From Lutibacter agarilyticus (GTDB taxonomy: Bacteria; Bacteroidota; Bacteroidia; Flavobacteriales; Flavobacteriaceae), in the NCBI RefSeq assembly GCF_900188235.1, contig NZ_FZNT01000004.1, positions 248,001 through 312,000 of the forward strand: a DNA stretch of 64,000 nucleotides, read 5' to 3'. Both the position numbers and the translations under genes were made by a program. How positions within the stretch are numbered: position 1 is the first letter of the stretch; the number at the start of each line of letters is the position of its first letter. The notes beneath the pieces were generated by a model, which saw nothing but the letters and a program-made list of their open reading frames with translations, made no database searches and had not been told where the DNA came from. Of the stretch, positions 34,478 through 42,933 are shown in pieces.

Positions 34478-34865
34478 GTATACAACTCATTTATCAAGCA
34501 TATTTTTATAACTTTCGTATAGAATTCAATAGGTTAGCATACTTATCTATTTGTCAAACATTAAACAAGTAGTTTGAAATGAAAAATAAGAATATGGATT
34601 GACACATAACATGCATTTATTGTAAGCTATTAAACTAAAATCATACTGTAAAAATTATTGAATCAACTATAGGTAAAATTAAAAGTAAGAAATATAAATG
34701 TGGGTTTTTTCTTCAAAAATGAACATTTACTTGAAAAAGAAATAAAAAAAACAGACAACTAGCTAATAAACTAGTTGTTTGTTTCTAATTCAGAATTTTT
34801 AACCGAAAACCAAGTTGTGGCTTGGGTTAAAGATTTTTATAAATAGTTTACTTTTAAAAAAAATC
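34478..34865 (+). pseudogene. Non-coding region with a degraded zinc-finger-like, possibly transposase-derived, reading frame
   Basis: No intact gene is present. From the ATG at 34579 one frame reads with stops at 34600 (TGA) and 34636 (TAA) and contains CIYC followed downstream by KIKSKKYKCG, like the N-terminal zinc finger of IS1-type transposases; a later segment near 34790 encodes TENQVVAWVKDFYK before a stop. The spacing of CxxC, a basic YKCG and the stop-broken frame suggest a decayed insertion sequence, but too little remains for a firm identity. A weak hairpin (ACAACTAG arms at 34755 and 34771) is also present. Confidence 0.35.
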
Positions 34866-35429
34866 TTAAAAGTGTTTTGCTATACCTACAGTAAAGGCGT
34901 AAACATCGTATCCTTCTTTTATATCCCAAAAGAAACCGACTGGTATTGCCCAACCATGTTTTAAATGAAATAGATATTCTGTACCAACTCTTATAACCCC
35001 TAAGTTTTCATTTTTCTCGAATTCTACACCTGCTCCTGCAAAAACTCCCCATTTAGGTAGTATTTTATATGAACCAACAGCCAATGCAATAAATGCATTT
35101 TCACGTTCTAAATTTTCTTTATGAGGTATAATATAATGCCCTAATTGAATATCAAATTTAACTCCAACACCCCATTTTTCAGAAATCCCTCTAAAATAAT
35201 CTATTCCAATACTTGAAACCCAATGTCCTTCTTCATCAATAGCATCACCGTGTTTTACACCTTCTTTAATATGATCAATTCCGTAGTCAATTGCAATCAT
35301 ATTTTTACCATGAGATACTGTGTGTGTTCCTTCATTATGAGAATTATTTTCTAATTCCTCCTCTGAATGTTGCGCAAATAAAGTAGTTGAAATAAGTAAA
35401 ACACCTAGTAATAATTTAAAATTTTTCAT
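34866..35429 (-). CDS. Outer-membrane beta-barrel protein, unknown function
   Basis: A 187-residue protein with a signal peptide (MKNFKLLLGVLLISTTLFAQ), a histidine- and acid-rich linker (residues 21-60, HSEEELENNSHNEGTHTVSH), then alternating beta strands (IGIDYFRGISEKWGVGVKF, AVGSYKILPKWGVFAGAGVEF) ending with a phenylalanine, as in eight-stranded outer-membrane barrels. Ligand unknown; the His-rich linker could bind metal, which is inference. A -7 promoter box is visible upstream. Confidence 0.8.
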   Translation of the reverse strand: MKNFKLLLGVLLISTTLFAQHSEEELENNSHNEGTHTVSHGKNMIAIDYGIDHIKEGVKHGDAIDEEGHWVSSIGIDYFRGISEKWGVGVKFDIQLGHYIIPHKENLERENAFIALAVGSYKILPKWGVFAGAGVEFEKNENLGVIRVGTEYLFHLKHGWAIPVGFFWDIKEGYDVYAFTVGIAKHF

Positions 35430-35452
35430 ATCTATTTTTTAAAATTTTGGTG

Positions 35453-35460
35453 CAAATTTA
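35453..35460 (-). promoter_or_regulatory. Bacteroidota -7 box for the beta-barrel gene
   Basis: On the minus strand TAAATTTG, an exact TAnnTTTG match, lies 24 bases upstream of the ATG at 35427-35429. No TTTG -33 element is visible; the upstream is T-rich. Expected leader length is about 20 bases. Confidence 0.5.
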
Positions 35461-35507
35461 ATTAAAATAGAAAAAAGTACTACCTTTAATTCATTTATAT
35501 TTCTCCT

Positions 35508-36272
35508 ATGAAACCTAACAAATTGACTTACTTATACATAGTTTTATTATTGAATATTATTACTATTCATTCGCAAACGTTTGAAATTTTTAAAACTGAA
35601 ATTGGAACTCTAAAAATTCAGCCTATTTTGCACGGTAGTATGGTGCTAACGTTTCAAGATAAAACTATTTATGTTGATCCTTACGGAGACTCAAAATTAT
35701 ATAACAACATAAAAGCTCCCGATATTATTTTAATTACAGATATTCACGGAGATCATTTAGATTTAGAAACTTTAGATTCAATAAATACTTCAAAAGCAAT
35801 TTTTATAACACCACAAGCTGTAGCTGATAAACTTCCTGAAAAATACAAATCACAAATAAATATATTGAACAACGGGCAAGGAATTCACCGTTTAGATTTT
35901 TACATAAAAGCTGTCCCAATGTATAATTTACCCGTTGACCCACCTAGTAAAAAACACCCAAAAGGTAGAGGAAATGGCTATTTATTAAACATTGACAATC
36001 TACAGATTTACATTTCAGGAGATACTGAGGATATTCCTGAAATGAGAATGTTAGAAAATATTGACATTGCGTTTGTGTGTATGAATTTACCTTACACAAT
36101 GACAGTTGAACAGGCAGCTAGCGCCGTTTTAGAATTTAAGCCTAAAGTTGTTTACCCTTATCATTACCGAGGTACGAATGGTTTAAGTGATGTAAAACAG
36201 TTTAAAAAATTAGTGAACGAAAAAAATAAAAATATTGAAGTTCGTTTGGCCAATTGGTACCCTAAACATTAA
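35508..36272 (+). CDS. Metallo-beta-lactamase-fold hydrolase, exported
   Basis: A 254-residue protein with a signal-like N-terminus (cleavage likely after IHSQ). The metal site reads TDIHGDHLD (Asp78, His80, Asp82, His83), so the first histidine of the canonical HxHxDH is aspartate; this variant recurs in related Bacteroidetes proteins. A second metal ligand is near SGDTED and PYHYRGT closes the site. Substrate unknown. It converges with the DUF2851 gene, overlapping by 4 bases. Confidence 0.85.
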   Translation: MKPNKLTYLYIVLLLNIITIHSQTFEIFKTEIGTLKIQPILHGSMVLTFQDKTIYVDPYGDSKLYNNIKAPDIILITDIHGDHLDLETLDSINTSKAIFITPQAVADKLPEKYKSQINILNNGQGIHRLDFYIKAVPMYNLPVDPPSKKHPKGRGNGYLLNIDNLQIYISGDTEDIPEMRMLENIDIAFVCMNLPYTMTVEQAASAVLEFKPKVVYPYHYRGTNGLSDVKQFKKLVNEKNKNIEVRLANWYPKH

Positions 36273-37540
36273 TTTTTTAATACTTCTTTTCCTATTTCAC
36301 ATTGTAAACACAATTGTTTACTACAGTAATTATTTTTCAACTGCAATAAAGCCTGTGTTTTAAAAGCACTATCTGATTTAATTTTGCAAGCTTCAAACTT
36401 TGAAATAATACTGTTCTTTTCAGGTTTTATTTCCTCAACAATAGCTATTAAAGAACTAAAATCTGTTTTACCTAAACTTTGTAAATGTTTAAATTTTAAA
36501 GGAATAATTGTATTTATCAATAATAAATCTACAAATGCTTTCGATAATTTTTTAGCACTTTTTTTAGACTCCGTTTCAAACGTATAATGTGTTTCCCAAA
36601 AGGCTGAAGTTCCTAAATCAAATAAACTATAATAATCCTCAATTGTTTCAATTTCAATTATTTTTGAAAATAAATTTTGATACAAATGATACAATGAAAC
36701 TAACTGTGAAAGCCGAATGGTTGGAAAATTATTTGGTCGCAATCTAAAAAAATGTACCTGTCCTTTTGAAATTGAAGTCAACTTGAATTTTATTTTCAAA
36801 TATTCATATTCTCTTTTTAAATTTTCAAAATACACTGACTCACAACTATTAAACAACAAACCCGCCTGTCCAAAAAATAATGCTTCTAATTGTAACCTGC
36901 TAGTTGACAATTTTCTAACTATTGAAAAATCAAAAGAAGTGGCAAAATTAAAAAAAGCTTCACCATTAATTTTCAGTCCGAAGTTTTTAGCAAAAAGGAC
37001 AAACAAAACAGCTTCCCAATTGTTATTTGTTAATTTTAGTACTTCTTGTATTTTTGCTGATTTTTCTTCTAAACGTTCAAAATACAAACGTTCAAGCCAG
37101 TGAGAAACTAGAAAGTCATCAATCAATGAAATTTCATTTTCACAATTAATCCATTTTTTATTTTTACTAAAAAGCGCTTGATAATTATCTAATACCTGTG
37201 TTGAAATATAGTTTTTTAATGCTAACGTAGGAATAACGGTATTTGACTTTCTAAATACATCTACATCATGTTCCCAAACAACGTGTAAAATAACCGCATC
37301 GTAATTTTCATCTGTTTCATGTGCGTGCAAATACCAATCGGATGATTTTACATGAATTTCAACATTTCCAGCCCAAAGCTGATTGTTGATAATTATCTTA
37401 GCATTCGAAAAATCGGGACCTGTGTTAAAATTGTGCAAACCAGTGGCTACAACCTGAATATTTTCAGATGTAACAGTTTGTAATTTTTTATTTGAAAATA
37501 GTTGAAATTTCCATATAAAATGAAGTAAGTTTTCTTTCAT
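36269..37540 (-). CDS. DUF2851 family protein
   Basis: A 423-residue cytoplasmic protein with the DUF2851 hallmarks LLHFIWKFQLFSNKKL at the N-terminus, TGLHNFNTGPDFSNAKI, GNVEIHVKSSDWYLHAH and AVILHVVWEHD, and a C-terminal Cys-containing end (CSKQLCLQCEIG) compatible with a Zn- or FeS-binding motif. Widespread in Bacteroidetes, with no assigned function. The conserved GxVExHxxSxDWxxH stretch suggests a nuclease-like fold, which is speculation. It is monocistronic. Confidence 0.85.
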   Translation of the reverse strand: MKENLLHFIWKFQLFSNKKLQTVTSENIQVVATGLHNFNTGPDFSNAKIIINNQLWAGNVEIHVKSSDWYLHAHETDENYDAVILHVVWEHDVDVFRKSNTVIPTLALKNYISTQVLDNYQALFSKNKKWINCENEISLIDDFLVSHWLERLYFERLEEKSAKIQEVLKLTNNNWEAVLFVLFAKNFGLKINGEAFFNFATSFDFSIVRKLSTSRLQLEALFFGQAGLLFNSCESVYFENLKREYEYLKIKFKLTSISKGQVHFFRLRPNNFPTIRLSQLVSLYHLYQNLFSKIIEIETIEDYYSLFDLGTSAFWETHYTFETESKKSAKKLSKAFVDLLLINTIIPLKFKHLQSLGKTDFSSLIAIVEEIKPEKNSIISKFEACKIKSDSAFKTQALLQLKNNYCSKQLCLQCEIGKEVLKN

Positions 37541-37606
37541 AGCATTTGAATAGAACCATAAAGTTAAAAATTAACTTTTACTTACGAAAATACAATAAAA
37601 AGGTTC

Positions 37607-37636
37607 TTTAATTCTAATCTAATTTAAGTAATTTTG
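37607..37636 (+). promoter_or_regulatory. Promoter of the nitroreductase gene
   Basis: TAATTTTG at 37629-37636 matches the TAnnTTTG -7 consensus and a TTTA at 37607-37610, 18 bases upstream, is a one-mismatch -33 element. The gene start is 22 bases downstream. This is the clearest two-element Bacteroidota promoter in the window. Confidence 0.55.
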
Positions 37637-37658
37637 TAGTCCTAAATTTTTTATATAA

Positions 37659-38291
37659 ATGAACATAATTAATAGTTTAGAATGGAGGTACGCAACTAAA
37701 AAGTTCGACCCATCTAAAAAACTATCAAACCAACAAGTTGAAACACTAAAACAAGCATTTAATTTAACTGCAACTTCTTTTGGTTTACAACCATTAAAAA
37801 TGATTGTAATTAGCAATAAAGAATTGCAAGAAAAATTTGTAGCCTGCTCTTATTATCAACGCCAAGTTGCTGATGCTTCACATCTTTTAGTTTTTTGTAT
37901 TGAAAACGATACTACTTCCGAAGACATTAACAATTATTTCGACTTAGAAAAAAAAGTTAGAAACATTGAAGAAGATGTCATTTCAGATTTCAGAAAACAA
38001 TTGCTTGAAATGTATGAAAACAAAACTCTTGAAGAAAAACAACAATCTGCCATTTACCAAGCATATATTGCATTAGGAAATTTAATGACCGTTTGTGCTG
38101 TTGAAAAAATTGACTGTTGCCCAATGGAAGGTTTTGTTCCTTCTAAAGTTGATGAACTGTTAAATTTGTCAGCCAAAAATTTAACTTCCATTTTAATGCT
38201 TCCAGTAGGATATGGTGCAGATGATGATGTGATGAGAAATATGAAGAAAGTGAGAAAACCACTTAGTGAAACAATAATTGAAATACTATAA
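37659..38291 (+). CDS. Nitroreductase-family NAD(P)H oxidoreductase
   Basis: A 210-residue flavoprotein with the N-terminal WRYATKKFDPSKK, the FMN-binding stretch FGLQPLKMIVISN, an internal QAYIALGNLMTVCAVEK helix and a closing LPVGYGADDDVM motif, all typical of NfsB-like dimers. It reduces nitro groups, quinones or flavins with NAD(P)H. Monocistronic by spacing; pepD follows 19 bp later and could be co-transcribed. Confidence 0.9.
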   Translation: MNIINSLEWRYATKKFDPSKKLSNQQVETLKQAFNLTATSFGLQPLKMIVISNKELQEKFVACSYYQRQVADASHLLVFCIENDTTSEDINNYFDLEKKVRNIEEDVISDFRKQLLEMYENKTLEEKQQSAIYQAYIALGNLMTVCAVEKIDCCPMEGFVPSKVDELLNLSAKNLTSILMLPVGYGADDDVMRNMKKVRKPLSETIIEIL

Positions 38292-38310
38292 ATAACTAAA
38301 AATATTAATT

Positions 38311-39768
38311 ATGAGCAAAGAAGTAAGAGCTCTTGAACCTTCAGTTTTATGGAATAATTTTGCCGATTTAAATTCGGTTCCGAGAGGTTCAAAAAAAGAA
38401 GAAAAAGTAATACAATTTATGGTTGATTTTGGAAACAAATTAAACCTAGAGACTATAGTTGATCCTGTTGGAAATGTAATTATTAAGAAACCTGCCTCTA
38501 AAGGTTTCGAAAACAGAAAAACTGTTGTATTGCAATCGCATTTAGATATGGTGCACCAAAAAAATTCAGATACCATTTTTGATTTTGATACCGAGGGAAT
38601 TAAAATGAAAATTGATGGTGAATGGGTAAAAGCTGAAGGAACAACACTTGGGGCCGATAACGGATTAGGCGTTGCTGCTATTATGAGTATTTTAGCTTCA
38701 AAAGACATTAAACACCCTGCTATTGAAGGGCTGTTTACAATTGATGAAGAAACTGGAATGACTGGAGCAATGGGACTTCAGGCTGGGTATTTAGATGGTG
38801 AAATTTTGTTAAATTTAGATACCGAAGAAGACGATGAAATTGATATAGGATGCGCTGGAGGTATAGATATTACTGCTGAAAACACTTATAATGAAGTTAA
38901 CACACCTACAAATAGCACTGGATATTCAATTGCTGTAACCGGATTAAACGGAGGGCACTCAGGAATGGATATTGATAAGGGCCTAGGAAATGCCAATAAA
39001 ATTATGAACCGTGTTTTATATGAGGCACAAGATTTTCTTAGAGTATCAGAAATCAATGGTGGAAGTCTAAGAAATGCTATTCCTAGAGAAAGTTTTGCTA
39101 AAATTGCTGTTTACAATTCTCAAAAAAATGCTTTTTTAAAGTTAATTAAAAAAGTTACCAAAGATATTAAGACTGAGTTTAAAACAGTTGATCCTAACTT
39201 AGAAATAGAAGTGACACAAATTGATGTTCCTGCTAAGGTAATGACAACCATTAGTCAGTCTAATTTACTAAAAGCTATTTATATTGCTCACAATGGAGTG
39301 TATCGTATGAGTCATGATATGGAAGGTTTGGTTGAAACTTCAAATAATGTGGCTCGTATTATTGTAAAAGATGAAGATATTACCATTCTATGCTTAACCA
39401 GATCTTCTGTTGAAACTTCAAAAACAGATTTGGCAAACGCACTAACAGCTACTTTTGAACTTGCAGGTTATACCGTGACTCAATCAGGCTCATACCCTGG
39501 ATGGAAACCAAATATTGATTCGCCTATTTTAAAAGTTCTTAGTAATAAATATGAAGAAATGTTTGGAGAAAAAGCAAATGTAGTTGCCTGCCATGCCGGA
39601 TTAGAATGTGGTATTTTAGGAACTAATTACCCAGAAATGGATATGATTTCTTTTGGTCCAACAATTCAAGGAGCACATTCACCTGATGAAAGAGCTCACA
39701 TTAAATCTTCACAAAAATTCTGGAAATTTCTGTTAACAATTTTAGAAAATATTCCATTAAAAAACTGA
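38311..39768 (+). CDS. pepD: Aminoacyl-histidine dipeptidase (M20 family)
   Basis: A 485-residue zinc peptidase cleaving Xaa-His dipeptides. Metal-site motifs: LQSHLDMVH, LGADNGLGVAA, TIDEETGMTGAMGL and NLDTEEDDEIDIG, with a lid region (GGHSGMDIDKGLGNA) and a C-terminal ACHAGLECG, followed by GPTIQGAHSPDE. Length and order match the PepD/cytosol non-specific dipeptidase family. Likely involved in peptide salvage in the cytoplasm. Confidence 0.95.
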   Translation: MSKEVRALEPSVLWNNFADLNSVPRGSKKEEKVIQFMVDFGNKLNLETIVDPVGNVIIKKPASKGFENRKTVVLQSHLDMVHQKNSDTIFDFDTEGIKMKIDGEWVKAEGTTLGADNGLGVAAIMSILASKDIKHPAIEGLFTIDEETGMTGAMGLQAGYLDGEILLNLDTEEDDEIDIGCAGGIDITAENTYNEVNTPTNSTGYSIAVTGLNGGHSGMDIDKGLGNANKIMNRVLYEAQDFLRVSEINGGSLRNAIPRESFAKIAVYNSQKNAFLKLIKKVTKDIKTEFKTVDPNLEIEVTQIDVPAKVMTTISQSNLLKAIYIAHNGVYRMSHDMEGLVETSNNVARIIVKDEDITILCLTRSSVETSKTDLANALTATFELAGYTVTQSGSYPGWKPNIDSPILKVLSNKYEEMFGEKANVVACHAGLECGILGTNYPEMDMISFGPTIQGAHSPDERAHIKSSQKFWKFLLTILENIPLKN

Positions 39769-39778
39769 TAATACGCAT

Positions 39779-39804
39779 AAAGAGGTTGAAAATTCAACCT
39801 CTTT
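39779..39804 (+). terminator. Rho-independent terminator after pepD
   Basis: Hairpin with arms AAAGAGGTTGAA (39779-39790) and TTCAACCTCTTT (39793-39804), loop AA, followed by T-rich sequence. It lies 11 bases after the pepD stop and ahead of parA. Confidence 0.85.
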
Positions 39805-39889
39805 TCTTTTATTTGTTTGTTAACAATATTCCCTTTTAAAAACCATAAATAATTGTATTTTTACAACTTAAAATAATTTAATATTTTTT

Positions 39890-40672
39890 ATGGGTAAAAT
39901 TATTGCTATTGCCAATCAAAAAGGTGGCGTAGGTAAAACTACAACAACTGTAAACTTAGCTGCATCTTTGGGTGTTTTGGAAAAAAAAGTATTATTAATT
40001 GATGCTGATCCACAAGCAAATGCCTCTTCAGGTCTCGGAGTTATAGTTGAAGACGTTGAAGGTGGAACTTACCAACTATTGGAACATGCAATTACTGCAA
40101 AAGAAGCAATTATTGAAACTACTTCACCAAATGTATCTTTAATACCTGCTCATATAGATCTAGTAGCTATTGAAATTGAACTTGTTGATAAGGAGAATCG
40201 AGAATTTATGCTAAAGCAAGCACTAGAAGATATTAAAAATGATTATGATTATATTTTAATTGACTGTGCTCCTTCTTTAGGTTTAATTACACTAAACGCC
40301 TTAGTAGCAGCAGACTCAGTAATCATTCCTATTCAATGCGAATATTTTGCTTTAGAAGGTTTAGGTAAATTACTAAATACCATAAAAAGTATTCAAAATA
40401 TTCACAATCCGGAATTAGATATTGAAGGCTTGTTATTAACTATGTACGATTCCCGTTTGCGTTTATCAAATCAAGTTGTTGAAGAAGTTAAAAAACATTT
40501 TCAAGATATGGTTTTTAAAACTATAATTCAACGTAATGTAAGGCTAAGCGAAGCACCAAGTTATGGCGAAAGTATTATAGCCTATGACGCTACAAGCAGA
40601 GGTGCCGTAAATTATATTAACTTAGCAAACGAAATTTTAAAAAACCATAATAAGGATGGCAAAAGCAATTAA
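39890..40672 (+). CDS. parA: ParA-type chromosome-partitioning ATPase (Soj)
   Basis: A 260-residue ATPase with the deviant Walker A KGGVGKTTTT (residues 11-20), DADPQANASSGLG, LIDCAPSLGLIT and a C-terminal SEAPSYGESIIAYD. It drives segregation of parS-bound ParB complexes near the origin. It overlaps parB by 17 bases, so the two are translationally coupled. No parS consensus site was recognised by eye in the window. Confidence 0.96.
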   Translation: MGKIIAIANQKGGVGKTTTTVNLAASLGVLEKKVLLIDADPQANASSGLGVIVEDVEGGTYQLLEHAITAKEAIIETTSPNVSLIPAHIDLVAIEIELVDKENREFMLKQALEDIKNDYDYILIDCAPSLGLITLNALVAADSVIIPIQCEYFALEGLGKLLNTIKSIQNIHNPELDIEGLLLTMYDSRLRLSNQVVEEVKKHFQDMVFKTIIQRNVRLSEAPSYGESIIAYDATSRGAVNYINLANEILKNHNKDGKSN

Positions 40673-41555
40673 AAAACAAGCTCTTGGAAGAGGATTATCT
40701 GCCTTATTAAAAGAAACAAAATCAGATATTTCTTCAGCAAGTGATCAAAATGCAGATAAAGTTGTTGGGAATATTCTTGAGATTGAATTAGATTTTATTG
40801 AAGTAAACCCTTACCAACCTAGAACTTACTTTAACGACGAAGCTTTACAGGAATTAGCCAGTTCTATCAAAGAACTTGGAGTAATTCAACCAATAACTGT
40901 TCGGAAATTAGAAGGAAATAAATTTCAACTTGTTTCAGGAGAACGTAGATTTAGAGCTTCAAAATTAATTGGAAATAAAACAGTACCTGCTTATATTAGA
41001 ATTGCGAACGACCAAGAAATGCTTGAAATGGCATTGGTTGAAAACATTCAACGTAAAGATTTAGATCCGATTGAAGTAGCCTTATCTTACCAACGTTTAA
41101 TTGATGAAATCGATTTAACTCAGGAAGAAATGAGCAAACGAGTTGGTAAAAAACGTTCAACTATTAGTAACTATTTACGTTTATTAAAACTCGATCCAAT
41201 TGTACAAACAGGAATGCGTGATGGATTTTTATCCATGGGACATGGAAGAGCTTTAATTAATATTGAAAATTCTGAGGACCAACTAACAATTTACGAAAAA
41301 ATTATTCAAGAAAAACTATCTGTTCGCCAAACGGAACAATTGGTAAAAAGTATAAAAGAAGGTGTTGAAACAACTCCTGAACCAAGTTCTAAAAAAGTTG
41401 AGACTCCTAAATTTGTTAGTAAAGGATTAAAAACATTTAGTGAATACTTTGGTCATAAAATTGACGTTAAATTATCTGGGGAAGACAAAGGAAAAATCAT
41501 TATCCCTTTTCATTCCGAAGAAGATTTTAATCGTCTAAAAAAATTATTACAATAG
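40656..41555 (+). CDS. parB: ParB-type chromosome-partitioning protein (Spo0J)
   Basis: A 299-residue protein with an N-terminal ALGRGLSALLKET box that stimulates ParA, the CTPase/NTP pocket motif GERRFRAS and the ENIQRKDL segment, a helix-turn-helix (SKRVGKKRSTISNYLRLL) and a C-terminal dimerisation end (GEDKGKIIIPF). It binds parS and spreads using CTP. It overlaps parA by 17 bases and shares one base with the next gene's GTG start. Confidence 0.96.
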   Translation: MAKAIKKQALGRGLSALLKETKSDISSASDQNADKVVGNILEIELDFIEVNPYQPRTYFNDEALQELASSIKELGVIQPITVRKLEGNKFQLVSGERRFRASKLIGNKTVPAYIRIANDQEMLEMALVENIQRKDLDPIEVALSYQRLIDEIDLTQEEMSKRVGKKRSTISNYLRLLKLDPIVQTGMRDGFLSMGHGRALINIENSEDQLTIYEKIIQEKLSVRQTEQLVKSIKEGVETTPEPSSKKVETPKFVSKGLKTFSEYFGHKIDVKLSGEDKGKIIIPFHSEEDFNRLKKLLQ

Positions 41556-42133
41556 TGTTAAAAAAACAACTATATCTCTTTTTAATTGTAACTACTTTAA
41601 CGGTATTTCAAGGATTTTCTCAAGGAGAAATAACTGTTAGAGCAAAAGATACTATTATTTCAAAATCAAACGATTTTAATCCATTATCACCAGCTAAGGC
41701 TGCCTTTTATTCGGCTGTTGTACCTGGAATGGGACAAGCTTACAATAAAAAGTATTGGAAGATTCCTATTGTTTACGCTGCTTTAGGAACAGGTGTTTAC
41801 TTTTATGTTTGGAACAACGATAATTATTTAAAATACAGAGAGGCATACAAATTAAGAACTAATGGTAAACCTGATGATTATAATGGGTTAAACGGTAATC
41901 CATTTTTATCAGAAGACACTTTAATTTCAGCACAAGAATCGTATAAAAGTGATCGCGATTTATCATTACTAATTACCGTTGGTTTGTATGTTTTACAAAT
42001 AGTTGAGGCAAGTGTAAATGCACATTTACTTCAACATAATGTAGATGATAATTTATCCTTCAAACCCAAATTAATTAAAAATCATGTAACCAATAAATCT
42101 GTATTTGTTGGTTCAATAAATTACAACTTTTAA
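41555..42133 (+). CDS. DUF5683 domain protein, exported (GTG start)
   Basis: A 192-residue protein whose GTG start overlaps the parB TAG stop by one base. The signal peptide is MLKKQLYLFLIVTTLTVFQGFSQ. The body has PAKAAFYSAVVPGMGQAYNKKYWK and FYVWNNDNYLKYREAYKLR, matching DUF5683, with two hydrophobic segments. This family commonly follows parAB and precedes dapB in flavobacteria, as here; that is recalled, not checked. Function unknown. Confidence 0.83.
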   Translation: MLKKQLYLFLIVTTLTVFQGFSQGEITVRAKDTIISKSNDFNPLSPAKAAFYSAVVPGMGQAYNKKYWKIPIVYAALGTGVYFYVWNNDNYLKYREAYKLRTNGKPDDYNGLNGNPFLSEDTLISAQESYKSDRDLSLLITVGLYVLQIVEASVNAHLLQHNVDDNLSFKPKLIKNHVTNKSVFVGSINYNF

Positions 42134-42213
42134 AGTCAATTGTAGAACACTTTGTTTTAAAAAATTAAATGCAAGAACGCTCAATTGATAATTAAAAACT
42201 AAAAATTAAATAA

Positions 42214-42918
42214 ATGAAAATAGCTTTACTAGGTTATGGTAGAATGGGTCAAACAATTGAACAAATAGCCTTAAAAAGAGGTCATGAAATTGTTTTAAAA
42301 GTCGATGAAAACACTAAAAGTTACGATATTTCCTTAGCTGACGTTGCTATTGATTTTAGCATTCCTTCAGTAGCATTTAACAATATTTCAACTTGTTTAA
42401 CAAACAATGTACCTGTAGTTAGTGGTACAACAGGCTGGCTAGATAAATTTTCAGAAGCTACCGAACTTTGTAAACAAAATAATGGTGGTTTTATTTATGC
42501 TTCAAACTTTAGCTTAGGCGTTAATATCTTTTTTGAATTGAATGAGACTTTAGCCAAAATGATGAAAAATTTAAGCCAGTATCAAATTTCAATGGAAGAA
42601 ATTCACCACACCAAAAAATTAGATGCTCCTAGTGGTACTGCCATTACTTTAGCTGAAGATATTATCAAGCATACATCTAAAACTAATTGGGCTTTAGATG
42701 TAACAAATAGTGAACTTGAAATACCTATAGTAGCAAAACGTATTCCTGATGTTCCAGGAACACATACTGTAGCATATACATCTGAAGTTGATACCATTGA
42801 TATTAAACACACAGCTCATAATAGAGACGGATTTGCTTTAGGCGCTGTAATTGCCGCTGAATGGCTTGTTGGAAAACACGGTATTTTTACAATGAAAGAT
42901 GTTTTAGGCTTAAAATAA
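42214..42918 (+). CDS. dapB: 4-hydroxy-tetrahydrodipicolinate reductase
   Basis: A 234-residue NAD(P)H reductase of the lysine/meso-DAP pathway. The N-terminal Rossmann loop is ALLGYGRMGQ (residues 4-13), the catalytic region is EEIHHTKKLDAPSGTA with the His-His and Lys of the family, and HTAHNRDGFALGAV closes the active site. Slightly shorter than E. coli DapB (273), as usual in Bacteroidetes. It supplies the DAP precursor for peptidoglycan. An 80-bp A-rich spacer separates it from the DUF5683 gene. Confidence 0.96.
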   Translation: MKIALLGYGRMGQTIEQIALKRGHEIVLKVDENTKSYDISLADVAIDFSIPSVAFNNISTCLTNNVPVVSGTTGWLDKFSEATELCKQNNGGFIYASNFSLGVNIFFELNETLAKMMKNLSQYQISMEEIHHTKKLDAPSGTAITLAEDIIKHTSKTNWALDVTNSELEIPIVAKRIPDVPGTHTVAYTSEVDTIDIKHTAHNRDGFALGAVIAAEWLVGKHGIFTMKDVLGLK

Positions 42919-42933
42919 AACTAAAAAATAATT

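Noticed and set aside
36717..37103. 128-residue plus-strand ORF
   Set aside because: Antisense shadow of the DUF2851 gene.
38286..38708. 140-residue minus-strand ORF
   Set aside because: Antisense shadow of pepD; Ser/Pro/Phe-rich translation with no recognisable domain.
39890..41555. parS site near parAB
   Set aside because: No TGTTTCACGTGGAACA-like palindrome was seen by eye in or around parAB; it may lie elsewhere or be divergent.
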